Below are positions 50,565-62,251 of a stretch of 64,000 nucleotides of DNA, piece by piece. The DNA is taken from assembly GCA_016630905.1 (NCBI GenBank), contig WBMQ01000002.1:1302001-1366000 (forward strand), written 5' to 3'. Source of the DNA: Capillidium heterosporum. Lineage: Eukaryota > Entomophthoromycota > Entomophthoromycetes > Entomophthorales > Capillidiaceae. Each line of letters begins with the position of its first letter. Position 1 is the first letter of the stretch. Below the pieces are notes generated by a model. That model was not told where the DNA came from and searched no databases. It saw only the letters and a list, made by a program, of their open reading frames with translations. A program made the position numbers and the translations under genes.

Positions 50565-51861
50565 GGTAAACTAAGTTGGAATTGAAACTAAGCACTTTCT
50601 CTAAAATTGAATGCGAAAGTTGATATATTATTAAAAGAGTTTTGAGTTCGCTTGACAATAAATAGCCCAAGTTGGTGGCTGATGCTTTTTAAAGCTTGGT
50701 ACTAACACTCAAATTTCTTTGGCAGCTCCCAAATCTTCAATTGAAAGGTGAATTCTACTAGGAAGCCTTCAACTTGACCTACCTACTTCGACTTTGCCTC
50801 TTACCAAATTTGGGCTGAAATCGATCTCAAATTTTAATTAGCCAATCAGTATATTAAATTTGTGGTTGAAATCCAACAATCACTTGCAATTTATTAACCT
50901 AAATTGGATTAAGTTCTCCCAACTTATTGATCGAGCTGGAAGTTTATTTTGTAAAGCCACTTGTCATTTTGGAGGGGTTGTGACTTTGATTCCAAGCCAA
51001 ATGTTTACGCGACTGATCGGTGCTGACCTAATATCAGATGCCTATTAGAAATTTTAAAAGGCTGTGTACTTGGATGTCAGTATTCTATGCCTCCGTTTAT
51101 AAATATACGCTGTACTAAATCGGCTTTAAGCTTTGAGAGCACTAGTATGACAAACATCACATTTTCTCAAGGCATTTTAGCTACTGCTAAACCGCTTTAA
51201 CTTGGTAAAAGTAGTGGATAAAATTTCGGATGGATTTGGTCTGGCTTCGAAAGAGTTCATAGTTAGGTTTATAGATGTAATGGATAGATAAATTGATAAT
51301 AAAGCCAAATATACCGCCATACATTAAGAATGGAGAAATAGGTTCACTTTCTAAGTACATATAGAATATGCATCTTTATACATCCTATAAGAGATAGGAG
51401 CAGTAGCGGCAGATTTGACTAAGGAATCACTTAGTTAGAAAGAGTATACCCGCTTGGATTTTAAATTATACTATGTAGGTAGAGATACGAATAGGAGCCA
51501 AAAATGTACTATACCGTGTTCTAGGTAGTATTGTGGAACTAACCATGTATAGTTAGCAAGGATCAATGGATTTCAGCATCAAATCCTACTTTTAAAGATA
51601 ATCGGAACCAACAGTGCCATCACACTATTATAGTTTAAACAGTAATGGTGCATACCTTGCCATTCCTTTTTACTACTGGTGCCTCTAGAAACACTCGATT
51701 CTACAACAAGCTTGATATAAAAAGTAAGAGAAGCTTTAAACAAGTATAAAAACAACACTACGCTAGTGACCTTTACATCAGTCTTTATTTAGTTGTGCCT
51801 AGAATTTGATAGATCCAGTTAGAATAAAAGAACAAACTACTATTTATTAAAACTAGACACA
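50565..51861. other. Intergenic
   Basis: About 1.3 kb between the PH gene start and kexin stop. No gene seen. Confidence 0.55.
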
Positions 51862-53814
51862 TTAGTGGTTGGAAGGAGCACCGAAGAATAAGTTATAAAA
51901 GCTATCTAACGTGGACTGAGGAGATGGTACAGGGGTAGTAAGGTCGGTGACAACTACCTTAGGCTGATCTATAATAGGTCTACCTTTAGATCCAAAGAAA
52001 GTGATGGTCCAGTTGCTGAAGTGACCGATCTTGTTGTTATGGTGAACATCATGAACCTTGAGGCACCACTTGCCCTTGATGGGTTCGTCAAAGTGCTTAA
52101 CAGTCATCGTCGTCCAGTTGGGGAACCCATGCTTAGTGCGGTCATGGGGTCGAGTTTCAATTAGATGAGATACGATATTATTAGGGGATATCAAGTCGAC
52201 CTCGATGTCACGACGCACCTGGTGCTGGATGTTGAACAGAACGGTGATGTGCTCCAAATTACCAAAGTCGGCCTGGTTGATAAGGTTGTCATCCACCTCA
52301 ATGCAGCTCGATATACCTTCCAAGGTCTCGGGGACATTTTGGTCAACAGATATAGGACCTATGGCAATCTTAACTTGGGGTGCGATGTTGACATGACCTA
52401 CCCCGTAGTTGATGAGGTTGGTAAAGTCGAGTTTACCGTAGCCATATATGTTGCTAAACTTGCGTCCGGCGTAAGTGGTGGACCAGGAGGGATCTTCCAA
52501 GGTGATAGGGGTTGAGGCTTTGATTATGAGGTGCTGGACATCCCTCCAAGTCAGGTTGGGGTTTGCTTCTAAAAGTAGAGCTAGAGCTCCAGAGACAAGG
52601 GGGCCAGCTGCTGAGGTACCACTATGACGTTCGGTACATTTGCCAAAGTTGTCAGTGGTAAATATAGGTTTGGACTTCGAGCCATCTATGCCATCGCCAC
52701 CCGAGAAGGTGACGGTGAGGAGTGCAGAACAGCCTTCCGAGTATCTGTTGTGCTTATGGTTGTCGTTAATGGCTCCTACCGCGATAGTATATATGGAGTT
52801 TACATAGCCGTCAAAGTTGCAGTTGTCCTTGGAGTACCCTCCATTGCCGCTGGCGAACACGTACAAACTACCCTTCCCCTTCCTGCCGTTGGTGATGGCG
52901 TCAAGTATAGAGGTCTTGGCGATGGGTTGAGGCTCACCCATCGATCGCCCGTCATCCTTGGGCCCCCACGAGCAGGAGTAGATGTCGTTGATATCGTACC
53001 TATAACTTAGGGCTTCAGCCTCGTCCACTTGAAGTAAAGGTGCTGCCAATGCTCGAATACCGGAGATGTGTGCATCGTAAGCTACCCCAACACCACAATC
53101 TTGGTTGCGAGCAGCTGCGATTTCACCGGCGCATCGGGTACCGTGGTGATCCTCTGGCGTCTTGGGACTAGGGTCGTCGACATCGGCGTTGAAATCGTAG
53201 CTGCCTTCGGGGTTGTACTTATCGCGCAGGTCGGGGACACGGTGGTCGACCCCGTCATCGATCAAGCCAATCGTGATCCCTTTGCCAGTGTAGCCCATAC
53301 GCCAGACTTGCAGCAGATTCAAGTCGTAACCAGGGTTCTCTAGGTTGGCTAAATACCACTGGCGCTTGAAGCCGGGGTCAGGGATGCCGAATTCGGAGCG
53401 TATCTCCAGCATCCGTTTCTCTAAGGCTCGCTTCTTAGCAAAGGGGGTGAACATGCGCTTTTCCACCTGATTGAAGAGCTGTAAATCGACGTTCTTTATA
53501 CCTTTGGCGGTATCATGGCTGTCTAAGGTGCTGTTCTGTTGGGAAGCTTGGATACGATCTATGATAGTTTGGGGATCCTCCACCTCGCTTCGTGGCACTG
53601 AGAATACGTAGTGGTTGGTTAGCTGCCCAACTCGGTTTGAATGTGCTAACTTGAAAGTTGCAGCAACCGATTCCACTGATGTTGTATCGTCGAGTTCTAG
53701 TAGGTAGTAGTGGAAGTTCTCCAGGTCACGGCCACGAGTCGCGGTGACTGATTGAATGGAGAGGGATAGTATACCCAGCAGTAGGGATATGCTTTTATCA
53801 AAGTTTACTAGCAT
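51862..53814 (-). CDS. KEX2: Kexin-type subtilisin proprotein convertase
   Basis: A 650-residue intronless gene. It cleaves secretory precursors after dibasic residues, usually in the late Golgi. A signal peptide (SLLLGILSLSIQSVTA) and a prodomain end in several dibasic sites (VEKR120, KKR129, EKR134). The S8 catalytic domain shows Asp186 (LIDDGVDH), His224 (DHHGTRCAGE), the oxyanion Asn324 (FASGNGG) and Ser401 (HSGTSAAGP). A P domain follows (about 480-610), ending in WTITFFGS. The protein stops about 30 residues later (APSNH), without the transmembrane anchor and cytosolic tail of yeast Kex2, so it may be soluble or secreted. The gene is relatively GC-rich. Confidence 0.95.
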   Translation of the reverse strand: MLVNFDKSISLLLGILSLSIQSVTATRGRDLENFHYYLLELDDTTSVESVAATFKLAHSNRVGQLTNHYVFSVPRSEVEDPQTIIDRIQASQQNSTLDSHDTAKGIKNVDLQLFNQVEKRMFTPFAKKRALEKRMLEIRSEFGIPDPGFKRQWYLANLENPGYDLNLLQVWRMGYTGKGITIGLIDDGVDHRVPDLRDKYNPEGSYDFNADVDDPSPKTPEDHHGTRCAGEIAAARNQDCGVGVAYDAHISGIRALAAPLLQVDEAEALSYRYDINDIYSCSWGPKDDGRSMGEPQPIAKTSILDAITNGRKGKGSLYVFASGNGGYSKDNCNFDGYVNSIYTIAVGAINDNHKHNRYSEGCSALLTVTFSGGDGIDGSKSKPIFTTDNFGKCTERHSGTSAAGPLVSGALALLLEANPNLTWRDVQHLIIKASTPITLEDPSWSTTYAGRKFSNIYGYGKLDFTNLINYGVGHVNIAPQVKIAIGPISVDQNVPETLEGISSCIEVDDNLINQADFGNLEHITVLFNIQHQVRRDIEVDLISPNNIVSHLIETRPHDRTKHGFPNWTTMTVKHFDEPIKGKWCLKVHDVHHNNKIGHFSNWTITFFGSKGRPIIDQPKVVVTDLTTPVPSPQSTLDSFYNLFFGAPSNH

Positions 53815-54761
53815 ATGATGGCTAAATTATATGTTGGAGGGTTGATCGTGTATTAGTTGAGTTTTAAAGTTGATGGGAATGCAGTTGGGTCCAAGTTATG
53901 GCTATAAAATCAAACCTTTTAAAATCTTAGTTTGAGGTATTTACAATGTGAACTTTTGTTGGAAACTGATAACTATATTTACAGCAAGTGTTGAAAAAAT
54001 CCAATTAATTAAATTTTTTGTAGAAGGTAACTTTGTCAAGTTCAGGAATGCTCATCTATTAAATACTTTGGGTTGGTAGATGGAATTTCCTTTTCCTTTC
54101 CTTAGTCCTTGAGTTTGGCCTTCCGTGCTACGGACAAATTATTCGCAATAAAGTCTACTTGGATGGACAGCTCAAATCTCCCAAAACTGGCTGATTTTAG
54201 TCAGTATGATTGGAAGGTTTATGTTGGCTTCATTTAGAAATTGTGTTATACGGAATAAAAGTTCCAATTAATTGGACGTGTTCTTTGAGAGATGACAAGA
54301 TTTGGGTTTTACCATATCTGACTATCGAAAGAATCGCTATTTTTGGTTTGAGTCACTTTATCTTTACTCTTGTCTATTTTTAACTTGATTTGATTCGACC
54401 GAGTTTTACAGAGTTGTAAGACGGAGTAAATGATACCTTACTTGGCATTAGGCCGGAAGCCAAGCGTAATAGGAAAATATATAGGTAGAGATGAAATAGT
54501 ACAGAATTAGACTACTTTGGCAATATATATTCCAAAGCACTCAATTTTCATAGATAGCCCAGGTGGATACTGGAAATTTAAATATATGCATCGAAGATAT
54601 GGATAATTAAAAATGCAACGTATAGCTTACGAAAATTTATTATATTGTCTATTCATAGTTTACAAATAAATTAATATACAAGCTACATAATAGCTAATGT
54701 CGAATGTTAAGTTGATGAGTTTTGTGAAATGTCTAGGCAAAATGGAAGTCCTTTCGAATTA
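53815..54761. other. Intergenic
   Basis: About 0.95 kb between the kexin start and the stop of the next gene. No gene seen. Confidence 0.55.
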
Positions 54762-55328
54762 CTATAAGTCGGTATCTACCTTGTTAAAAAATTCATCAAA
54801 GACAGCCAGCTCCTTTAGGAACCAAGTGAACTTCTTTGCCATGACGTTGTCATTGAACTTCTCCAGGTTCTCGATGGGATCGTAAACCATAAGGTAGTTA
54901 TCGGTCAACGGAGTGTTACCCTCCAGTAAAGAGTATCCCGAGTCTTCGTTGAAGCTATCGATCAAATCGTTGTAATAGACCAGCTGCTCTTCAATGGTAG
55001 ATTTCTTGTCAACTGGAGCCAGGTCTTCGATCGGGTATAGGATGGCATTGTCATGTTGGTATCTATCATTTTCAATCTCCTTGTCCATCTTAATTGCTAT
55101 GTCCATTGGGGCTACCATCTGCATCCCTTTAAAATCTAGGTTGATTAGGTGAGAAGGTGAGTTTGTTGAAGCTTGAATTGTCTTGGTGGCTACCGGTGCC
55201 TGCAAGTTCAACTCGGGTCTCGAATAGAAGCTAGGGTTGGCGCCCATAACTGCCAAACTGAAGCTTAGGATTATGTAGGAGAGTATTTTCGTGTTGCTAG
55301 AGCTTGAATCTTTGGTTTTGAACATCAT
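54762..55328 (-). CDS. Small secreted protein, unknown family
   Basis: A 188-residue intronless ORF. The N-terminus has a hydrophobic segment (ILSYIILSFSLAVMG) ending near residue 29, a signal peptide or anchor. The mature part is acidic, with no cysteine, and ends in a helix-rich section (KFTWFLKELAVFDEFFNKV). A TATA box sits about 45 bp upstream. Two adjacent ATGs could start it. I do not recognise a family. Confidence 0.7.
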   Translation of the reverse strand: MMFKTKDSSSSNTKILSYIILSFSLAVMGANPSFYSRPELNLQAPVATKTIQASTNSPSHLINLDFKGMQMVAPMDIAIKMDKEIENDRYQHDNAILYPIEDLAPVDKKSTIEEQLVYYNDLIDSFNEDSGYSLLEGNTPLTDNYLMVYDPIENLEKFNDNVMAKKFTWFLKELAVFDEFFNKVDTDL

Positions 55329-55369
55329 GGTAGCAAATTGTCGATTTTAAAACTACTGAAAGCTCAGTC

Positions 55370-55378
55370 TATATATAC
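55370..55378 (-). promoter_or_regulatory. TATA box of the small secreted protein gene
   Basis: AGTATATATA on the coding strand, about 45 bp upstream of the first ATG. Confidence 0.5.
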
Positions 55379-56026
55379 TTTAACATTCATATCTGTAAAA
55401 TTTCCGATGTCCATGTAAGTAGGTGGGCAGAGCTCAAACAACTTATGCTACAAAATGTGCCATACCAAACCATAGGTACCGTTTATTTGGACCTAAATGT
55501 TGCCAGTAGGTAAATTTCAAACTACTTTAGCATTCTTTTTAGTTGACGAAACTGGACGTTGAACGTTTCGGTTTAAAGTTTGAAGCTTTCGAGGCAAACA
55601 TCATTACAATTCCAGGCAATAGATGGACATAAAGGGTTCTGAACTGTTCAGAATTGATTCAATTATACTTACAATTAGCCCTAAAAAAATACATTATTTC
55701 TCGAACAGATTGGTAGTAAAACCAGTAGAATTTGAACTTATAGCTTCTTTATGAATTTTGCAATTCATAAGCATTATATCCATATATAGGGTGACTATTG
55801 ATTGAGATGGAGCAAAAAATCATATAATATGGCATGCTCAGACTTTGGATTGAAACTTAAAATCCACAGAAACTTGGGATTCTATTGCTCAACTTCCTTT
55901 AGAACTTACAAATTTATTTCCAAAGCTTTTCACAGAACTTAGGAATGTATTCCAAAAATAAAGTAGAAAGTAACCAATAGGAACTGTCTTTACGATCTAA
56001 AAAATTCCAAAGGTTTACCCTAGAAA
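55379..56026. other. Intergenic, divergent promoters
   Basis: About 0.65 kb; no gene seen. Confidence 0.55.
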
Positions 56027-56502
56027 ATGACTAACAATCCAAACAACTTTCCTTACACCAACACCAGAATAAGAACAAGCATAATGGGAACAACCAGCCG
56101 AACCTTAAGTTTAGTTACCGGTTTAGTATTCACCAGTGGCTTTATTTACACCCTACGTCGTAATGTTGAACGGGATATGCGCTCCCATCAAGACAGACTG
56201 AAGGATGTCCACTTCCAATTGGAAACGGCTACTCTATCCGAAGCGCAACAAGCTGCCGTAAAAGTAAGCCTTTTATTGAAGTTCAAAGCAAAATTTATTC
56301 ATTTATTCCTATTTTTACATAATAGGATGATCGACCCATGTACAGGGAAGTTCAACCTCGACCCTACATCTTGGAATTAGTTTTAAATTCCAAAGACAAC
56401 TTCCAGAAAGTCATTGTACCCCAAGCTAAAGCCGATTGGAACGACAAGATCAGTAGTTTGGCTAAAAGTTTGACCAGTATTGAATCAGTTAAGTTTTGGT
56501 AG
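56027..56502 (+). CDS. Small mitochondrial inner-membrane protein, MIC12-like
   Basis: Two exons (56027-56263, 56326-56502; intron 62 bp) encode 137 residues. One membrane helix (SLVTGLVFTSGFIYTL) lies at about 27-42, followed by a basic/amphipathic helix (RRNVERDMRSHQDRLKDVH). The C-terminal half has the motif DWNDKISSLAKSL, resembling the W-N-x-x-I/V segment of fungal Mic12/Aim5, a MICOS subunit at cristae junctions. The size and single N-terminal helix fit. The match is by pattern only, so other small membrane proteins remain possible. Confidence 0.5.
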
Positions 56503-57276
56503 GACAAGCGATGCAATATTAAAGTATTTTGATATTTTTCAAATGTAGCTAATAAATCTCTTGGACTATGTACGGTTTAAAGTTTGTAGGTTGTATAACC
56601 GAATATTGTTTTAGCTTCTATTGATGCAAATGGATAGTATAAATTGATTAGGAGACTGGAATGTTGGTCTGAAAGATTTGTTTGGTACGATTATTAGCCT
56701 TTGTCGAGCATCTCAATTTTACTTATTAAATTGATATGGCATTCCATATTTAATGGTGTTCAAAAGTCAGGTAATGCAACCTTACATCTTTAAGGTATTC
56801 AGTATATATTTAGAGAAGACAATAAAAACCATAGGTAATTTCTTCCAGCTAGAAAGATAACCATCATTTTATTTATCAGTTATCTTAAAGCTATATAGAG
56901 TTTGCATCTTTACTTATATATTAAAAAGAAATATATATAAGAAAAAGTGATTTAATTAAACCTTTTAACTGCTTTAAAGATATAATTCTAATAGATAAAT
57001 ATATAAGCATTTACTAATTTAAAGTTCAATTGCATATGATCAAAACTAAAATATGCCGATTCAAATATCTACATTATCTATTGGCGTGGGTAGTCTAAAT
57101 TTAAAGTATTAGATAGTGAAGCAGCAAAGGTACTCAGATTGAAGGAACAAAAGTGATGGGATATACAAAATCAACATTTTTAAATATTAGTTGAATATAT
57201 ACAGAGTCTCTTTAACTGTTGGAAATTTTCGAATACTGGAGGTACTTTGAAAATAGTAGATGTAATCAAGGACGCA
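56503..57276. other. Intergenic, convergent 3' ends
   Basis: About 0.8 kb, very AT-rich; no gene seen. Confidence 0.6.
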
Positions 57277-59726
57277 CTATACTCGGGGAAATTTCCCTTG
57301 GAAGTTCCTTTTGGGCTTTGGAGGGAGTGTAGACTGCTTACGCTGCAGGTTGAAAGGTTTTACAGCTGGTAATAGATGCGCCTTATCAAAGTTCTTGGGT
57401 GGCTTTGAGATAGGTATTTTTACCGGTGGCTGCTTAGCATTAAAAGGGTTTTCAAGTTGTCCTTTAAAAGACGCTTGACTTGGTCGCTGGTCAGAGTTAT
57501 GTATAGTCTTGAGGGAAAAGTAGCTGGCGTTGGAAGACATACTCTGGTGGTGGGGCTGAATGCATATTGGGGATTTGTCAGCCAAGAATGCGTCCAGCTG
57601 GGCTGCTGGCATCCGAATTATATCGTTGGGAGTATCTAAGACGGTGAGCCCATACATAAAATCTGGATTGGTATCTGACTGTCCTTCCAGTAGAGGTGCT
57701 ATCTGAGACTTGTGGTAAATCACCGATGTGTCCAAATATACTACTAAATCGTCGTTGCTTAGGAGGATCCCGCCCTGGCTGGAAGTTTCAGAATTTTTGT
57801 AGTAGTAAAGATCCGAGTACACTGAGGGTTTTACGGGACTATCTGATGTGAGGTTGGATCCAGAGCACTTAAATGTTGTACTGACACCCAGATCGATGGA
57901 GCTCCTAGGTTTAACTTCGTTTAGGCTAATTGATTCGCAAATAGTATCTTTTATAGGAAAGTTGAAGGTCGCACCCTTGTCGAGTAATTCAAAGGTAGAA
58001 GTAGTTTGCGGTCGTATGGTGAATCCACTAGTCAACAATTCGTTTGAAGGCTTTGATATCCCGTAAGTTAAACTGGGGATGCTCAATTTAAACAGTTTTG
58101 AAATGTTGTCTGGCATCAGATGCTTGGTTGAAGCCTCAGTATTTAAAGTAGCAAAATTGTCAGGTTGATCAATCTATATATAGAATAAATTTTCATATAT
58201 GTGTCAATGGTACCTTAAAATGAACTAGGTTACGAACGGGTTGAGACAATTTACTGGAGTTAGAACTTAAACCGGTACTCGACACCGAGTCTGAATGCGA
58301 TCGAATCATCTAAATTATAAACTTAGAAAAATATTTATATGTACTATTAAAGGTACCTTATGGTGTTTTGGGTTACAAGCGAATTGGAGCAGTCTATCAG
58401 AATTGGAACTCAAACCTGTACTTGATACTGAATCTGAATTCGACTTAGATAGCTAAATTTTAGTTAGCAAGACACTCATTATCCTTATTTACCTTATACC
58501 TGGGTCGAGTCCTTTGCAGTACATTAGCATTATTGGCGAATAACCTAAAATCTCCTTGGTTGGTATCTAGTATCAAATCGTTACTAGTTCTCTTGAGTGG
58601 AATATTGCTTGAAATCTTAACATTCGCTCTACTATTCCTATTCAAGGTACTAGTGGTATAAGGATCGCTTTCTTTAGCGATATCTACACCGAGTTCTTTA
58701 AATAGTGCGATAGTAACGTCTGAGTCGCTTCCACATTCGGTTGCTAGTAGAATGTTAGGAGAACTGTTCCTAGAGTTATGAATGATTTTTGACAATCTCT
58801 TGATGTTCGTTTTCCTGATACTCTGACCGGGCTCAGGGATAGCTTGTATCTCCTAAAGGACTGCTACTTGAATCCAACAAATATGAAATTGAACAGTCAA
58901 AGTATTCGATATACGGGGATCCCATTTTATTGTCATTTGGTGCTGTAGGTTCTGGTTGGTCAGAAAAATGAGCAATAGTGTTTATCCTTTTTTCCGTATC
59001 GTATCTAGAATCGACGGTCTCTATTTTACTATACATATTGAAGGATATGGAGCTGCCTGAAGCTTCAGTTTGTATAAGCTCATCCAGATTTTTTATAAAA
59101 GATGGTATAGAATGTCTACTGGTTGAGCGGGCAGAAAGGTTTGAATTTGCAGACTTACATTTTGATCTACTGTATACGCTCTTGTTTGAGTTGTTGAATG
59201 TAAAATCAAATTGGCTTTCTTGGTCATCGATAAGTTTAGTTTCTCGTCCCGAAGTAAGGCCTAATTTTCCAATAGTATCAATTTGCGCATTTGACAAAGT
59301 AAACGGGCCATGTTGAGAAGGCCTATCCAATATAGTGCTATCCTCTTTATCTTTTATAGGATTCTTATGTAGGTTTTCTATCTGTACTGGAGTTGGAATT
59401 AGCTATGGAAGTTGTAACTTATTAAATAACTAGTTTGTTAACGTTATTGAACTCACCTCAGCTAAAGTTGAATTTTTTACTTCTGTTCCTTCTTCATGTT
59501 GGATTAAAACTGTGATTTCATCTTCATTTTTGATAGCTTCTAGGTTAGGAATCTTACTTTCGAAGTTGCTGGGAGTTAAATGTTTGATATCGCGTTCCTC
59601 TCTATTGCAAAAGGCATCAACTTCCTGGATGAACTCGCTGTACTTTAGCCTCCATCTGTCGAACTCTTGAGAAACTTTACGTAAACTGCTTGGAACTTTG
59701 TTGGCTACGATGGCCTTTCTGGGCAT
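57277..59726 (-). CDS. Orphan 755-residue Ser-rich protein with duplicated exons
   Basis: Five exons (59457-59726, 58493-59402, 58357-58452, 58214-58309, 57277-58173); all introns phase 0. The N-terminus (SSLRKVSQEFDRWRLKYSEFIQEVD) is helical. The rest is Ser/Asn/Asp-rich and ends in a basic, Pro-rich tail (KPPKNFDKAHLL, RKQSTLPPKPKRNFQGKF) that could bind SH3 domains or microtubules. Exons 3 and 4 are both 96 bp and share SDSVSSTGLSSNS. Exon 2 is interrupted near 58835-58838: one frame ends GDTSYP-stop at CCC-TGA and the sequence continues in the +1 frame as EPGQSIRKTN. Skipping one base restores phase across the downstream intron. I do not recognise a family. Confidence 0.65.
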
Positions 59727-60411
59727 ATTGGTACAGGGTTCTCTTTGGCTGGAATAACTTAGGTGCAATTTTTGGAATATAGATGACTGATGGTGGCAAA
59801 AATAGTGTTCTGTTGCAAACTGATTTGCTGGAATGGCTATTAAGCTGGTAGTATTGCAAATAATAATGTCGTTTTACATTTGAATTATATCGTATAAATC
59901 CTAAATTGAATGCAAATATTTGTCAGTTTTGAGCATTCAATCTTTTGCTTTGCTTGAGATAGTCCATTTATTATGTACCCAATTGAAAAGAGAGCCCTAT
60001 AGTTGATGTAGCTAACTGTCTTATATCGACTTGTGAGGTTCTTGTTCCAATTGGGATGGTGTTGATTGTGTTTATTCAGGAAATGGCTTTTATTCCATCA
60101 AGATTTTGAACTACAAAAATTTAAGCATGGATTTCAAGAAATTATATATCTTTATAAGTAAATAACATGAAATTTAACTATATTTGCAAATGCTCTATAA
60201 AACTTTTGTAGCCATTAAACTTATATCTAAAATGAATTTAGAATGTTCAAACCCGTGATATATCTTGAAAGAGTTTAAGCAATAGCTAACTTTATCTAAA
60301 AGAGTGTCTACTCTTAGTAAAATTCTTGATGATAAAATGACTAAAGCATCATGTACTTGAAATACCAAGGCAAATATAATATTTAAAGTTTATTAAAACT
60401 CAACCCAAAAG
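59727..60411. other. Intergenic
   Basis: About 0.7 kb between the orphan gene start and the oxidase stop. The open frame just upstream of the orphan's ATG has no ATG of its own. No gene seen. Confidence 0.5.
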
Positions 60412-62203
60412 CTAAAGCTGACCACTCAAAGCTTTGTTTTTACCAAGCTTGAAGTTATTGGCAAAGGCAGTTTTGTTCTTAGGCTTCACATTCACAATAA
60501 TCGTCTTTCCAGTTACCATATGGAAGGTGATGTGGCAATGCATGTACCAGGCACCAGGGTTATCAGCTACAAATCGGATGGCGTACCATCCACATTGGGT
60601 AAGTGGCTTTTGCTCCTTTTCGCCCAGCCTAAAGTTATCCTTGTTCAAGTTATACTTGATAAAATCGTTGAGCTGTTGGGTGCTGGAACGTAGAGGTGCT
60701 TGGTTGACATACTGATGATAATGAGTAAAGGTATCTATGAACAAAGGTAGCTTAGTAGCTTTCTCCAAGGCGGTATCGATTTTAGGGTTATCAATTTGAG
60801 GATCATACATACTTTTTCCGTTGGCAACAACATGGAAGGCATGGCCGTGCAAATGCCAGGGATGGTACTGGCAGGAAGCAAAGCCGGGAGGTAACAAATG
60901 TTCCATGACGATCTGGACAGCATCCCCTTCTTCAACCTCGTAGATCTCGGCGTCTTTCACATAAGTATCATCGGCAATTGACTGTAGGATGACTTGGCTG
61001 CGTTTGGGGGGTCGGTTATTATTGATGGTCTGGAAGAATTCTGCTCCTTCTGGATGTACGGTTATATTGGCCATAGATCTGAGGTAGATATACTTGTCAA
61101 CCTTCTTGGGTACTGGAACGTAATGGCTATTCTTGATCTTCCTGTAGATGTTGGAGGTAAACATACGGTTTTCAATCCAACGATCAGGGATCAAAATAGG
61201 TTCGGGGATGTTGATCTCGGTCTTCAGTTCGGTGGCCAAGGATTTGGCACCGTTGTAATGGAGGTAACCTTTACCGTTGACAGATCTTGCCGAAACAGCA
61301 ACTGTTCTGCGGGAGGACATGATGTAGTTGCCTACGGGTTGGTTCGCCTCAAAAAGAACAGAGATTCTCTGGCCACCAAAGATTTCAATATGGTCAACCG
61401 CAACTGGCTCCAAGTAAGTACCATCCTGCTCGATAACTAGTGAATTTATGCCCTTGGATTGTAAAGTTCATCTTGTCAGCAGCCAAAGCCCCGATGATGC
61501 GTAATCTATAGGTTTTTCCAGCTTCGACATTGATAACTTCGTAGCCGTTGTTAGAGAGGATGGTGTCATTTTTTTTGCCATTAGCATCCCATACTTTGTA
61601 GCCATGGCCATTGAATAGAGTAATATCTGAATCTCCTGGCCCCTGGAAAGGGATGCTGGTGGCTCCTTTGTAAATGTCATTCATATCCTTATGCCAGTAC
61701 TCCGAGATAATAAGGACTCTATCTTCATCATACTTGTATCTTGGCTCCAATTTTAAGATTTCCTTCCACTCATTTGGATTTTCCTGGATGATCAGCCCAC
61801 CGTAAGCTTGTTCACCATCGAATCTAGTGTGGGCATGGTACCAGTGAGTTCCACTCTGTTCTAAGACATCAAAATGGTAGGTGTAGCTTTCACCAGGTTT
61901 TATTGGGGCCTGAGTTACCATTGGTACACCGTCCGAATAGGGGGTTCCCTTCTGTAAGATGCCGTGCCAGTGGATTGAGAAATCGGTGGGTAACTTATTG
62001 ACGACTTTGACGGTGACCGAATCCCCTTTGGTTATGTTGAGAAGGGGACCAGGGAACTTACCATTGATTGTATAGCCCTCGTGTCCGTAATTGTCGGGAG
62101 CTATCATGTTGCGTTCGACCACAAACTCATGTTGGACATGGTGGGAAGTGTAAAGATCTAGTAGAGCTGTGATGCTAATAAAATTGAGTAATGAAATCCT
62201 CAT
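60412..62203 (-). CDS. Secreted multicopper oxidase (laccase / Fet3-like superfamily)
   Basis: An intronless gene for about 596 residues. A signal peptide (ISLLNFISITALLDLY) precedes three cupredoxin domains. Copper ligands are visible: HWHG (78-81), HAH (123-125), HPWHLHGH and MHCHITFH. These make type 1 and trinuclear copper centres that oxidise phenols or metals with reduction of oxygen to water. The residue ten after the type 1 Cys, normally Leu, Phe or Met, is Lys (HCHITFHMVTGK). No C-terminal membrane anchor exists, so it is probably secreted. Near 61438 one extra base separates GHKFT from VIEQDGTYLEPVAVDHIE, a normally continuous motif; the second half runs in the +1 frame. A TATA box lies about 45 bp upstream. 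Confidence 0.93.
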
Positions 62204-62240
62204 CCTTGCTGTTTATGTGCATTCCATCCTCGAAGTAAGC

Positions 62241-62251
62241 CCTTTATATAC
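62241..62251 (-). promoter_or_regulatory. TATA box of the multicopper oxidase gene
   Basis: GTATATAAAGG on the coding strand, about 45 bp upstream of the ATG. Confidence 0.6.

Noticed and set aside
58823-58835. A 13-nt GT...AG micro-intron near the orphan-gene frame break
   Set aside because: It lies after the in-frame TGA, so removing it cannot rescue the reading frame.
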